A stretch of DNA of 64,000 bases from Pelagadaptatus aseana (lineage in GTDB: Bacteria; Pseudomonadota; Gammaproteobacteria; Pseudomonadales; Cellvibrionaceae): positions 124,001 to 188,000 of the forward strand of contig BAABNI010000005.1 of the NCBI GenBank assembly GCA_040365065.1, given 5' to 3'. Every line of letters begins with the position of its first letter. Position 1 is the first letter of the stretch. The position numbers and the translations under genes were made by a program. Shown piece by piece: positions 43,743-52,793 of this stretch. Under the pieces are notes generated by a model. That model did no database searches. It saw only the letters and a list, made by a program, of their open reading frames with translations, and was not told the DNA's origin.

Positions 43743-43979
43743 TTGACCTCTGTGCCGAAAAACAAATCCAGCGATTCCAGCCAAAAATCTGCGGCAAATA
43801 ATGTGCTGCCCTTCAAGCGGCCCAGCGCGGCTCAGAAGCACAAGGGCAAGAGCCTCTGCCGCAGTGGATTTCACAAATGGAAAATCGTCCAGAAGAAGCA
43901 GTTTGATGTGAAGCAGGGCAGGTTGGTAACCATCTATAAATGTTCACGATGTGGTGAGCAGAAGGTTGAGCTTCATTGA
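43743..43979 (+). CDS. Small basic protein with a C-terminal cysteine motif
   Basis: About 78 residues, not recognised. The N-terminal half is Lys/Ser-rich and probably disordered; the C-terminal half has CRSGFHKW followed by YKCSRCGE, a possible zinc-binding Cys/His cluster. The start could be the TTG at 43743 or the GTG at 43752, three codons in; the AGGT at 43738 favours the latter slightly. It lies between the pilin and a diguanylate cyclase gene. Nucleic-acid binding is plausible from composition alone. Confidence 0.55.
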   Translation: MTSVPKNKSSDSSQKSAANNVLPFKRPSAAQKHKGKSLCRSGFHKWKIVQKKQFDVKQGRLVTIYKCSRCGEQKVELH

Positions 43980-44097
43980 TGGCAGGTTTAGTCAATATAT
44001 CGCATCAGCTGGGCTCGATGGTTTGTCGTGTGTTTTAACTTGAACTAGGCTAGGGAGTGATGGAAATGTAACTGTGGATTATTAACTATGGATTGTT

Positions 44098-45246
44098 ATG
44101 CAGTTAGAGCTTGATGTAAGAACTTCTCTGTACCTTATTGCCTATGGGAACATTCTCTGTTCTTTGTTACTGCTGAGTTATTTCAGCGGCAACGCCGATA
44201 ATTCTCGTGCTTTCAAATACTTTTTTTCAGGGCGTATTGTCCAATCTGTCGCCTGGATTCTGCTTTGTCTCAGGGGTTATATACCGGATGTTTACTCCTC
44301 TGATTTGGGTAATTGCCTGATATTTTGTGGCTTTGCGCTGGAGTCCATGGGGTTTATATCGATGGTTTCCAGGCACAGGGCATACCCTGTTATTTTGGTG
44401 GCATTGGTCGTAATAGGCAGTTTGACCTTTAGTTTTTATTCCCAAGAACCGCATATGAAAGTGGCTGTCGCGAGCCTGTTTTGTGCGCTGATATATTCAA
44501 CGGTGGTCTGCAGTTTTCTGTTGTTTTCATCGCGAACCAATTTGCATCAGACGCTGGTGCTGATTTTTGGTTCTGTAGTTTTATTGCTGCTGGTTCGATG
44601 TTATGTCGCAGCCAATCCAGAAAATAATATGACGCTGTTTGATCGCGAAAACCTGATCACCTCATTGACCCTTCTGGGAATCTTTGGCTTTTTGTTTGCC
44701 GCCGGTTTTGGTCAGTTGTTACTCCTTAAGCAACATGATGATGATCGCCTGAAAGAGGCCGCTTCAAAAGACCCGCTGACCAATGTCTACAACCGCAGAG
44801 CGTTCTTTGAACACGTTGAGCATTTTGCCAATATGGCAATAAGGGATCGATCTTGCATTTCTTTTCTAATGATCGATCTGGATAATTTCAAAAGTATCAA
44901 TGACAACTTTGGTCACGACCATGGCGATAAGGTTCTGATTGATTTCTCCGAGAAGGTATCCCAATTGATTCGCCGCGAAGACGTTTTTGGCCGATTCGGT
45001 GGAGAAGAATTTTGCGTAATGATGGCTTGCGGCAAGGACAAGGCTATGGAAGTCGCTGAAAGAATCCGATTGGCGATGACGTCACATTTGGTTGGTCGTC
45101 CGGAGAGTGATTATTGTACGGTCAGTATCGGGGTGTGTAGTGATGTGCCTGAAAGCAGTGGTTGTGCTGATCGGATGATCGTTGTGGCGGATGGTTGTTT
45201 GTATAAGGCCAAGCAGGAAGGTCGCAACAGGGTGTTGTGCGCCTAG
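44098..45246 (+). CDS. Membrane-bound diguanylate cyclase
   Basis: A 382-residue protein with about six or seven N-terminal membrane helices (roughly 10-210, MASE-like but not assigned to a specific MASE family) and a C-terminal GGDEF domain (about 218-380). The active site GGEEF and the I-site RRED are intact, and DPLTNVYNRRAFFEHV marks the domain start. It should respond to a membrane or extracellular cue. It is monocistronic; two hairpins follow its stop. Confidence 0.92.
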   Translation: MQLELDVRTSLYLIAYGNILCSLLLLSYFSGNADNSRAFKYFFSGRIVQSVAWILLCLRGYIPDVYSSDLGNCLIFCGFALESMGFISMVSRHRAYPVILVALVVIGSLTFSFYSQEPHMKVAVASLFCALIYSTVVCSFLLFSSRTNLHQTLVLIFGSVVLLLLVRCYVAANPENNMTLFDRENLITSLTLLGIFGFLFAAGFGQLLLLKQHDDDRLKEAASKDPLTNVYNRRAFFEHVEHFANMAIRDRSCISFLMIDLDNFKSINDNFGHDHGDKVLIDFSEKVSQLIRREDVFGRFGGEEFCVMMACGKDKAMEVAERIRLAMTSHLVGRPESDYCTVSIGVCSDVPESSGCADRMIVVADGCLYKAKQEGRNRVLCA

Positions 45247-45255
45247 ATCATAATA

Positions 45256-45311
45256 GGGCAATGGCTTGGTTGACCATTGCCCGGCAATCAAATGGGCTGC
45301 CGGTGCAGCCC
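45256..45311. terminator. Two tandem hairpins between a diguanylate cyclase gene and slyD
   Basis: GGGCAATGG/CCATTGCCC (45256-45264 with 45274-45282) and GGGCTGC/GCAGCCC (45294-45311, 4-base loop) lie between two converging genes. Neither has a strong U-tract, so they may act as weak bidirectional terminators. Confidence 0.45.
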
Positions 45312-45320
45312 GGAATAAGA

Positions 45321-45812
45321 TCAGTGATCGTGACCGCAACCGCCCGGGGCGTGAACATGGCCATGGCTCAGTTCTTCTTCGGTAGCATCGCGAATATCGA
45401 TGATTTCCACATCAAAGTGTAAGCGCTCGCCGGCCAGAACGTGGTTGCCATCGATGGTTACTGCGTCTTCTTCAACGTCGATGACTTCAACAACCTGCAT
45501 GCCATTCTGGGTTTCTGCGTGAAACGCCATGCCCACTTCGATGGTGTCGACACCGCCGAACATATTGCGTGGTAACTCCTGAATCAGCTCTGGGTCTTTT
45601 TCGCCGTAGCCTTCTTCCGGCTCAACCACGCAGCTGATCTTGTCGCCGGCACTTTTACCTTCCAGCTCTTTTTCCAGCCCGGGTACCAGGTTCATGGCGC
45701 CATGGAGGTAGGCCAGAGGTTCCTGCCCTTCAGACGAGTCGAGAACTTCGCCGGCGTCATTTTTCAGGGTGTAGTGAATGTTGGCCACTTTTTTGGCAGT
45801 GATTGTACTCAT
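45321..45812 (-). CDS. slyD: FKBP-type peptidyl-prolyl isomerase SlyD
   Basis: Cytosolic prolyl isomerase and metallochaperone, 163 residues. The FKBP domain with the inserted IF flap begins ITAKKVANIHYTL and includes EPLAYLHGAMNLVPGLE. The short C-terminal tail is rich in His, Gly and Cys (HGHVHAPGGCGHDH), a reduced version of the nickel-binding tail of E. coli SlyD. It precedes the DUF3108-purN-purM group on the same strand. Confidence 0.93.
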   Translation of the reverse strand: MSTITAKKVANIHYTLKNDAGEVLDSSEGQEPLAYLHGAMNLVPGLEKELEGKSAGDKISCVVEPEEGYGEKDPELIQELPRNMFGGVDTIEVGMAFHAETQNGMQVVEVIDVEEDAVTIDGNHVLAGERLHFDVEIIDIRDATEEELSHGHVHAPGGCGHDH

Positions 45813-45842
45813 GGTGTTTCCTTCAGGACGATGTTTGGCCGG

Positions 45843-46559
45843 TTACAGGCCGGTAACGGTTTGTTTATCGACGACGGCTTGGGCAATGTTGATTTCATAG
45901 GATTTGCCGTCTTTTTCCAGTTGCTGGATTTTTACGATCAGATAATCCCAGTCTTTGGCTAGCCAGATGTGGGTGGTGCGGTTCTTCTTTTTGCGAATCC
46001 GCTTGATTTCTACGGTATTCAGTTTCCCCATCGGGGTGTCGATGACGGATTCGCCGATCTTTTCGAATTCATAGGTTTTCAGGCGGCCGCCATCTGCTAT
46101 CTGGTAAGGGCCCAGCGGTGAGCTGTTGATCAGGTCTTTTCTCAATTGCAGTTGGTAGCTGAGTTTATCCAGAGCAATTTCCGGCAGATCCATCTTCCAT
46201 TTGGAATCCTGTACCTGATTGACAACGTTGCGCTGGTCCCAGTCAAAGGTCAGCAGGGCGTGTCGTTCCCGGCCAACCCCGGTGCGGTCGTAACGATATT
46301 TCTGCGGGATCAGGTAGCCGTGCTCTCCCCACTCGAACAGGCTTTCTTCCACGATGCTGGCCAGCCAGGAGTTGGCGGTGAAGTTGAGAGTCTGCTTTGG
46401 GCCATTGGCGGTCAATGAGCGGGTGGCTTTGATTTCAATGCCGTTGTAATTGGCTTTGTAGGTCGCGCTAAATGCCTTGGGCAGTTGATTGGCCTGCAGG
46501 GGCAGGCTGCAGAGAAGGGCGGATAGAAAGACCAGCAGGTATTTTGTCAGTAAGTTCAT
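45843..46559 (-). CDS. DUF3108 periplasmic protein
   Basis: A 238-residue exported protein of unknown function. A signal peptide (about 1-23, cleavage after LQA) is followed by a beta-rich domain with the family's FSATYKANYNGIEIKATR and later THIWLAKDWDYLIVK. DUF3108 genes sit beside purN in Pseudomonas as here (97 bases away on the same strand). No enzymatic motif is known for the family. Confidence 0.85.
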   Translation of the reverse strand: MNLLTKYLLVFLSALLCSLPLQANQLPKAFSATYKANYNGIEIKATRSLTANGPKQTLNFTANSWLASIVEESLFEWGEHGYLIPQKYRYDRTGVGRERHALLTFDWDQRNVVNQVQDSKWKMDLPEIALDKLSYQLQLRKDLINSSPLGPYQIADGGRLKTYEFEKIGESVIDTPMGKLNTVEIKRIRKKKNRTTHIWLAKDWDYLIVKIQQLEKDGKSYEINIAQAVVDKQTVTGL

Positions 46560-46656
46560 AATCTGTGGCGGGTTTGGACTTTACGCCAGCATAGCACGGT
46601 TACGACAAATAAATGTGGCAATTAATCGTATGCAAGTGCGCCGGAGCTCGGGCAGA

Positions 46657-47301
46657 TTAGAGGTCTGCCCAGGCCATGCCGGCTTGCGGTAGCGGGGTGT
46701 TATCCAGCAGGGCCTGATTGCCATTCATGGTCAGGCGCCCGGCGGCAAACCACTCCACTGCTTTAGGGTAGATAAAGTGCTCCACTACGTGGACTTTGGT
46801 GGCCAGAGTAGCCGCGCTATCGGTTTGCTCGATATCGATGCTGGCGTGAATCACGTTGGGGCCGTCATCGAGTACCGGGGTGACAAAGTGTACCGTTGCG
46901 CCATGTTCGCCGTCACCGGCATCCAATGCCCGTTGATGGGTATTAAGACCCGGGTATTTGGGCAGTAGTGAGGGATGGATATTGAGCATCCGGCCGAGGT
47001 AATGCTCGGTAAAGCCCTCAGTTAGGATGCGCATAAACCCTGCCAGTACCACCAGATCCGGAGCAAAGCCGTCGATGGTGTTTTGCAGTTGGGTGTCAAA
47101 GGCCTCGCGAGACTCAAACTCTTTATGATTGATCAGCAGGGCCGGAATACCGGCATTTTCAGCGCGCTCCAGGCCATAGGCATTGGGCCGGTTACTGATT
47201 ACGGCAGCAATTTCGGCATTGATCTGGCCGCTCTTGCAGGCGTCAATAATGGCCTGCAGATTGCTGCCACTACCGGAAATAAGTACAACGACTTTGGTCA
47301 T
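46657..47301 (-). CDS. purN: Phosphoribosylglycinamide formyltransferase
   Basis: Third step of purine synthesis, using 10-formyl-tetrahydrofolate. The 214-residue protein has the N-terminal LISGSGSNLQAII phosphate-binding motif and the catalytic region NIHPSLLPKYPG, with the conserved Asp in DDGPNVI. It overlaps purM by one base (TAATG), so translation is coupled. Confidence 0.96.
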   Translation of the reverse strand: MTKVVVLISGSGSNLQAIIDACKSGQINAEIAAVISNRPNAYGLERAENAGIPALLINHKEFESREAFDTQLQNTIDGFAPDLVVLAGFMRILTEGFTEHYLGRMLNIHPSLLPKYPGLNTHQRALDAGDGEHGATVHFVTPVLDDGPNVIHASIDIEQTDSAATLATKVHVVEHFIYPKAVEWFAAGRLTMNGNQALLDNTPLPQAGMAWADL

Positions 47302-48347
47302 TACAGGCCCTGAAGCTCAACTCGCTCTTCATCACCTTCGGTCAGGGCAATCTTACCCACTACAAAGGCCTCTTCGCCTTCGGCGTTCAGCAGAGCCACG
47401 GCTTGTTCGGCCTTGTCGGCCGGTACCGCGATGATCATGCCGACACCGCAGTTAAAGGTGCGGTACATTTCGTAAGGCTCAACATTGCCCTGCTCTTGCA
47501 GCCACTGGAACACCGGGGGAATTTCCCAGGCGTTGGTGTCAATCACGGCCTTGCAGTTATCTGGCAGGACGCGTGGAATGTTTTCCTGCAGGCCGCCACC
47601 GGTGATGTGAGACATGGCGTTAACGCCCACTTCACGGATCAGCTTCAGCAGGGGTTTTACGTAGATGCGAGTCGGCTCCAGCAGGGCTTCACCCAGAGGT
47701 TTGTCGCCCACTTGCTGGGTCAGGTCGGCGTTGCTGACCTCGATGATTTTGCGAATCAGGGAGTAGCCATTGGAGTGGGGGCCGCTGGAAGCCATGCCGA
47801 TCAGGACATCACCTTCGGCAACTTTGCTGCCGTCAATCAGTTCGGACTTTTCGGCAATGCCGACACAGAAGCCGGCCAGATCGTAGTCGTCGCCCTCGTA
47901 CATACCCGGCATTTCGGCGGTTTCACCGCCCACCAGCGCACAACCAGACTGTTCGCAGCCATCACCAATGCCGGCTACTACGTCTGCGGCGACATCCACA
48001 TTGAGCTTGCCGGTGGCGTAGTAATCGAGGAAAAACAACGGCTCGGCACCGGCAACCACCAGATCGTTGACGCACATGGCGACCAGATCTACGCCAATGG
48101 TGTTGTGGCGGTTAATGTCCATGGCCAGACGCAGCTTGGTGCCGACGCCGTCGGTGCCAGATACCAATACCGGCTCTTTATAGCCTGTGGGCAATTCAAA
48201 CAGGGCGCCAAAGCCTCCCAAGCCGGCCATAACACCGGGGCGGCGGGTGCGTTGGGCAACGCTCTTGATGCGGTCAACCAGGGCATTACCTGCGTCGATA
48301 TCTACACCAGCGTCTTTGTAGCTTAAGGAGGGTTTGTTGTCGCTCAT
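47301..48347 (-). CDS. purM: Phosphoribosylformylglycinamidine cyclo-ligase
   Basis: AIR synthetase, fifth step of purine synthesis, 348 residues. With the ATG at 48347 it begins MSDNKPSLSYKDAGVDIDAG, matching the family, with VSGTDGVGTKL and VGGETAEMPGMY later. The upstream frame to 48398 is untypical. It is the first gene of purM-purN and is divergent from the DUF2066 gene, an order known in Pseudomonas. No PurR-like box was recognised. Confidence 0.97.
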   Translation of the reverse strand: MSDNKPSLSYKDAGVDIDAGNALVDRIKSVAQRTRRPGVMAGLGGFGALFELPTGYKEPVLVSGTDGVGTKLRLAMDINRHNTIGVDLVAMCVNDLVVAGAEPLFFLDYYATGKLNVDVAADVVAGIGDGCEQSGCALVGGETAEMPGMYEGDDYDLAGFCVGIAEKSELIDGSKVAEGDVLIGMASSGPHSNGYSLIRKIIEVSNADLTQQVGDKPLGEALLEPTRIYVKPLLKLIREVGVNAMSHITGGGLQENIPRVLPDNCKAVIDTNAWEIPPVFQWLQEQGNVEPYEMYRTFNCGVGMIIAVPADKAEQAVALLNAEGEEAFVVGKIALTEGDEERVELQGL

Positions 48348-48498
48348 AATCTGCTCTATATGCCTGCTGCCAGAGAAAGGCGCGTATTCTATCAGCATAT
48401 TGGCAGAAACATAATTTATGTTTTTGCTCTCAGGTAACTTTTTGCTGCAAGCCGGTGCCGAGTTCCCGCATAATAAGCGCCTTTGATTTTTCAGGTGT

Positions 48499-49641
48499 TT
48501 GGGGGCTGGTTTGTTATCGTCATTGCCAAAACGTGTTGCCGCATGTGTTCTGGCCGGTTTGCTGCTGGTTAGCGCCAGTGCCAGTGCCGAGTTGGTGCGG
48601 GATCTTTATACCCAGTCGGTATTGGTGGCCAACCAGTCTGAAGAGACCCGGCGTGAGGCTGCGCAGGAGGCTTTAAAGAAGGTTCTGCAGCGGGTATCGG
48701 GTACGCCGGATGTGTTGCACAGCCCGGAATTGATGGGGCTGATTACCAGAGCCGAATCCTATCTTGAGTCGTTTCACTATGAGTCATCTGACGAGCTGAT
48801 CGATTATCGGGGGCAGGAAGTCAAAGCCTCGAAGCTGGTGCTGCGATTTTCCGGTTCAACTCTGGAAACCTTTTTACGGCAGGTGCGTTTGCCCGTGTGG
48901 CCTGCCAATCGTCCTTCGATACTGGTTTGGCTGGTAACGGACAGCGCTGCAGGAAAGCAGATGGTATCGCCGGAAATGGCCGATCCGGTGGCCGAGCTCC
49001 TGCCGCAAGTGGCCCGTGATCTTGGTCTGCCCATTTCCCGCCCACTGTTTGATCTGCAGGATCAGATGGCCGCAAATGCTGCGGATTTCTGGCGCCTGGA
49101 TCGTCGCGCCGTTCGAGCTGCAAGCCAGCGCTATCCGGTGGATGCGGTATTGATTGGTCGCTATAGCCAGACGTCTACCGGCTTGTGGTTGGCTACCTGG
49201 TCTTTGGAGCATAAAAACAATCAGAATATCTTTGACAGTCAGGCGATCGAACCCGAAGCTTTATTGACTGATGGTCTGCAGCAGGTGGCGGCCTATCTTG
49301 CAGGACTTTACGGTGTGGTTGCATCGGAAGTGCCGGGTAATGCGCTGGTGCTGGAGTTGTCTTCGGTGGCGACCTTTGCGGATTACATCGGTGCACTGGA
49401 CTACCTCAATGGTTTGACCATTGTCAGCCATGTCGCTCCTCATTCCATTGCCGGCGACCGCATGCGCCTGCAATTGTTTGTTGAAGGCGGGCGCTCCGTG
49501 TTACTGGATACTCTTGAGCTGGACAGGCGTTTGGATCGCGTGGCGTCACCCATTGATGGTCTGGGTCAGGTGAGCGTTAATCCGCCCGGTTCTCTGGAAA
49601 ACCCCTTGAAGTTCATCTGGCAGGGATCGCGCGCCAGATGA
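48499..49641 (+). CDS. DUF2066 exported protein
   Basis: A 380-residue exported protein of unknown function with a signal peptide (about 8-30, ending SASASA). The domain starts with ELVRDLYTQSVLVANQSEE and is the DUF2066 family found between purM and hda in Pseudomonas-like genomes. The start is uncertain: TTG codons at 48499 and 48511 are both possible and no ATG is available. It overlaps hda by 4 bases (ATGA), suggesting coupled translation of an envelope protein and a replication regulator. Confidence 0.82.
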   Translation: MGAGLLSSLPKRVAACVLAGLLLVSASASAELVRDLYTQSVLVANQSEETRREAAQEALKKVLQRVSGTPDVLHSPELMGLITRAESYLESFHYESSDELIDYRGQEVKASKLVLRFSGSTLETFLRQVRLPVWPANRPSILVWLVTDSAAGKQMVSPEMADPVAELLPQVARDLGLPISRPLFDLQDQMAANAADFWRLDRRAVRAASQRYPVDAVLIGRYSQTSTGLWLATWSLEHKNNQNIFDSQAIEPEALLTDGLQQVAAYLAGLYGVVASEVPGNALVLELSSVATFADYIGALDYLNGLTIVSHVAPHSIAGDRMRLQLFVEGGRSVLLDTLELDRRLDRVASPIDGLGQVSVNPPGSLENPLKFIWQGSRAR

Positions 49642-50372
49642 TGGATTCCGGAAGTTACGATTCTGCCCCACGGCAGCTGGCGCTGGATGTGGGGCTGACG
49701 GACGATGCCACCTTTGACAATTATTATCTGCCGCTTAACGGTGGGGGTAACGCTCAGGTGGTGGAGCAGCTGAAGGTCCAACTGCAGCCTTTTGGTGAGC
49801 AGAGTATCTTCCTGTGGGGTGCACAGGGCGTCGGTGTGACGCATCTGTTACAGGCCGCCTGCCTGCACGCCTCGCAACGGGGCTTCAGTGCCATCTACTT
49901 GGCGCTGGATGAGCAGGGCCGGTTTCAGCCCGATGCGGTGGTAGATGGGTTGGAGCACAATCAATTGGTGTGCCTTGATAACGTTGATGCCGTGCTGGGG
50001 CAACCCCGCTGGGAGACGGCGTTGTTTCACCTGTTCAATCGTGTCCGTGACTTGGGTGGGCGGATGCTCTGGTCCGCCGCCTGCGGGCCTCATGAGCTGG
50101 CTGTAAGTCTACCGGATCTGGCGTCTCGGCTGAGCTGGGGGCTGGTGTTTCAGGTGCAGCCACTGTCCGACGATGACAAGATGGATGCGCTGGCCATGCG
50201 CGCCAGAAATCTTGGGCTGGAGTTGAGTCCCGAGGTGGCACAGTTTATCCAGCACCGCTGCAGCCGCAATCTGGGTGAACTCTACGATGTATTACGCCGT
50301 CTGGATCAGGCATCACTCAGTGAACAGCGCCGGTTGACGGTACCTTTTGTTAAGCAGGTCTTGGGGATCTAG
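49638..50372 (+). CDS. hda: DnaA regulatory inactivator Hda
   Basis: AAA+ protein that binds the DNA-loaded beta clamp and stimulates ATP hydrolysis by DnaA. The N-terminus has a clamp-binding motif (RQLALDV), followed by a Walker A region GAQGVGVTH in which the usual Lys is absent, as is common in Hda, and a Walker B CLDNVD. The C-terminal helical part RCSRNLGELYDVLRRLD is typical. Length is 244 residues. The start offers two consecutive ATGs. Confidence 0.93.
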   Translation: MMDSGSYDSAPRQLALDVGLTDDATFDNYYLPLNGGGNAQVVEQLKVQLQPFGEQSIFLWGAQGVGVTHLLQAACLHASQRGFSAIYLALDEQGRFQPDAVVDGLEHNQLVCLDNVDAVLGQPRWETALFHLFNRVRDLGGRMLWSAACGPHELAVSLPDLASRLSWGLVFQVQPLSDDDKMDALAMRARNLGLELSPEVAQFIQHRCSRNLGELYDVLRRLDQASLSEQRRLTVPFVKQVLGI

Positions 50373-50434
50373 TCCGGGCTGAAAAGTACTTGTTGATCAA
50401 GCGCATAAGGTAAATTGCTGCCACTGAGTCGGGC

Positions 50435-50482
50435 TTGCAGTGAGTAGTGGCAGTGAACTTGCGGTGAGTAGTGGCTGTGAAA
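50435..50482 (+). repeat. Two tandem 24-base repeats after hda
   Basis: Unit 1 (50435-50458) and unit 2 (50459-50482) differ at about three positions; both contain GTGAGTAGTGGC. The duplication is non-coding and lies between the hda stop and the shared terminator. Confidence 0.75.
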
Positions 50483-50497
50483 GAGTTGCGGCAAAAA

Positions 50498-50529
50498 CGA
50501 GTCGCTACAGACAGGCTTGTAGCAACTCG
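50498..50529. terminator. Bidirectional terminator between hda and the nitronate monooxygenase gene
   Basis: A 12-bp stem with one mismatch (50498-50509 with 50518-50529, 8-base loop). It is followed by TTTC on the plus strand and TTTTTG on the minus strand, so it serves two converging genes. Confidence 0.82.
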
Positions 50530-50553
50530 TTTCAAGCGATATGAGTAGAGTAA

Positions 50554-51522
50554 TTACTCAGCCAGAGCCGCCAGTTTCTCTCTGATAACCGCTTTGGCGT
50601 CATTGGCGATGGTGGTTACGAGTTCTTCGCAGGTGGGGATGTCTTTAATCAGGCCGCCACACATGCCCCAGGTTACCATGCCGGCATTGACGTCACCGGT
50701 AGTCCAGGCTTTTTCCTGATTTTTGCCGCTTACATAAGAGTGAATGTCCGCGAACTCGCCGCCGGCGTTTTCAATTTCCTGTACCTTGACGGCAATGTCA
50801 TTTTTAAACACGCGGGCGGTGTTCTTAAATTTACGGAACAGCAACGACGTATCGGTTTCCTTCATATTAACGATGGCTTGTTTGATGTTGTCGTGTACCG
50901 GAGCCTCTTGGGTTGCAAGGAAGCGGGTGCCCATATTGATGCCATCGGCACCCAGTGCCAAAGCGGCAGCCATGCCACGGCCATCGGCAATGCCGCCAGA
51001 GGCGAGAATGGGGATGCTCAACTGATCGGCGGCAGCCGGAATCAGTACCAACCCTGGAATGTCTTCTTCGCCCGGGTGACCGGCGCATTCGAATCCGTCA
51101 ATACTGACGGCCGCTACACCAATTTTTTCGGCTTTAAGGGCGTGGCGAACCGCGACGCACTTGTGGATCACTTTAATGCCGTGGGCATTGAACTTCTCCA
51201 TAAAGGGTTCCGGGCTGCGACCTGCTGTTTCAACGATTTTTACGCCGCTGGCACAGATGACATTGACGTAATCGTCGTAGTTAATCTCTGTCGCCACCAC
51301 GCCGACTGTGAGGTTTACGGCGAAGGGCTTGTCGGTCAGAGACTGGCACTTCTCAATTTCTGCTTTTAACAGCTCGGGGGTGGGTTGAGTCAGTGCCGTC
51401 ATGATGCCCAGACCGCCAGCATTGGATACGGCTGCGGCCAGTTCGGCGGTGCCAACACGCATCATGCCGCCACAAACGATGGGGTATTCGATGCCGAGTA
51501 GTTCTGTAATGCGAGTTTTCAT
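50554..51522 (-). CDS. Nitronate monooxygenase/2-nitropropane dioxygenase-like flavoprotein
   Basis: FMN-dependent TIM-barrel oxidoreductase, 322 residues. The FMN-binding GGMMRVGTAELAAAVSNAGGLG is seen here as GGMMRVGTAE, and the motifs VSIDGFECAGHPGEED and ASGGIADGRGMAAAL with MGTRFLAT are intact, which is typical of the family (including the conserved His). With the ATG at 51522 an AGGAGA lies 6 bases upstream; an open frame extends to 51633 but is atypical. Its substrate may be a nitronate or another acidic carbon compound. It is divergent from an AraC-type regulator, which may control it. Confidence 0.9.
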   Translation of the reverse strand: MKTRITELLGIEYPIVCGGMMRVGTAELAAAVSNAGGLGIMTALTQPTPELLKAEIEKCQSLTDKPFAVNLTVGVVATEINYDDYVNVICASGVKIVETAGRSPEPFMEKFNAHGIKVIHKCVAVRHALKAEKIGVAAVSIDGFECAGHPGEEDIPGLVLIPAAADQLSIPILASGGIADGRGMAAALALGADGINMGTRFLATQEAPVHDNIKQAIVNMKETDTSLLFRKFKNTARVFKNDIAVKVQEIENAGGEFADIHSYVSGKNQEKAWTTGDVNAGMVTWGMCGGLIKDIPTCEELVTTIANDAKAVIREKLAALAE

Positions 51523-51773
51523 GATGTCTCCTGGTGTTTTGGGTGGTCGCAAGTGTCTGTTGGTGAACAGGGCGCAGGCGGTCATATGGCCGTCAGGCGA
51601 TGAGTTTGTGGAACCTATTATCTGCAAGGTCAATACTCAGATGAATGACTTGGAAAAACAGGTTGGTTGATACTTTATAACAGTGAAGACTGGTAGTATG
51701 GATGCTTGTTGGATCCAAAAAAGTGCTGTCAAAAACTGAAGTCTGAGTGATTTGGCGTAAAAAGCGTGAAAAT

Positions 51774-52778
51774 ATGCGGAAAACTGATAAAAAATCCCTG
51801 TCTTTCGGTGTTTCTTTTGTTAATGCGACCCTGTCCAGGGTGGCTGTGGATGAGCGGGTTGTTGATACCTTGCTGGCTGATTGCCGTATTCCCAAGGCTT
51901 TGTTACAGGTTCCCGGTGCCAGGGTAACCTTGGAGCAGCTGGCCAGATTCACCAGCTCGCTGATTCTGGCATCAGGCGATGAGATGTTGGGGTATGGCAC
52001 AGAGCCATTACCGGTTGGCAGTCGCTCCATGTTGCTGCACTGGCTGATAACGGCGACCACCATGGAACAGGTACTTGAGCGCCTGGAAAACTTCTTTCAT
52101 ATCGTTAACAAGGGTTTCAGTTTTCACCGGGTCTTGGATGATGAGCAGATACACCTGATCATTGATCCGCCTTACGATGACGAGCCGTTTGTCAGTGATA
52201 TGTTTTTCCTGACACACCGCATTATCAGTTGGTTGAGACGCGAGATTGTTCCGATCCGCCATCTGCGATTTAAGTGGTCAAAATCGATTATGGCTCAGGA
52301 CTTTCGGGCGGTATTCTACGGTGCGGACATGTCCTTTGACTGTGATTGTGCCAGTGTGAGTTTTTCGCGATCGCTGTTGGCAAAACCCGTTCGCCAGGAT
52401 CAGGCCAGTTTGGCTTTGTTGCTTGAGGATCTGTACTTCAATGTGTTTCAGCTTCACTTTGAGACTGACAGCTGGGCGGCGGAAGTAGAGCGCACCATCC
52501 GTGATCAGCTCGATGCCCTGCCGACCTTGCCTGAGCTGGCGGAGGCCATGAAGGTAAAGCCCTATACGCTCCAGCGCCGGCTGGCGGATGAGGGCACCAG
52601 TTATCTGACCATTAAAAACCACCTTAAGCGAGATTCAGCCATTGAGTTGCTGATCAATACCGACCTGACCATTGAGGAGATCAGTGCGAGGCTCGGGTTT
52701 TCTGAAACCAGCCCCTTTACGCGAACCTTCAAACAGTGGGTCGGGGTTCCCCCGAGTGCCTATCGCGACAGCCTGTAA
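51774..52778 (+). CDS. AraC-family transcriptional regulator
   Basis: A 334-residue regulator with an N-terminal arabinose-binding-like domain of the PF12625 type (about 15-215) and a C-terminal AraC double helix-turn-helix (about 230-330, LPELAEAMKVKPYTLQRRLAD and ISARLGFSETSPFTRTFKQW cited in part). A GTG at 51747 would add nine residues; the ATG at 51774 is preferred but neither has a strong ribosome site. It is divergent from the nitronate monooxygenase-like gene, with 251 bases between starts, so that gene is the first candidate target. Confidence 0.9.
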   Translation: MRKTDKKSLSFGVSFVNATLSRVAVDERVVDTLLADCRIPKALLQVPGARVTLEQLARFTSSLILASGDEMLGYGTEPLPVGSRSMLLHWLITATTMEQVLERLENFFHIVNKGFSFHRVLDDEQIHLIIDPPYDDEPFVSDMFFLTHRIISWLRREIVPIRHLRFKWSKSIMAQDFRAVFYGADMSFDCDCASVSFSRSLLAKPVRQDQASLALLLEDLYFNVFQLHFETDSWAAEVERTIRDQLDALPTLPELAEAMKVKPYTLQRRLADEGTSYLTIKNHLKRDSAIELLINTDLTIEEISARLGFSETSPFTRTFKQWVGVPPSAYRDSL

Positions 52779-52793
52779 ATAACATTTATCCGT

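Noticed and set aside
50350..50535. Minus-strand short frame with a repeated FTATTH peptide
   Set aside because: It is a by-product of the 24-base tandem DNA repeat, overlaps the terminator and has no start signal.
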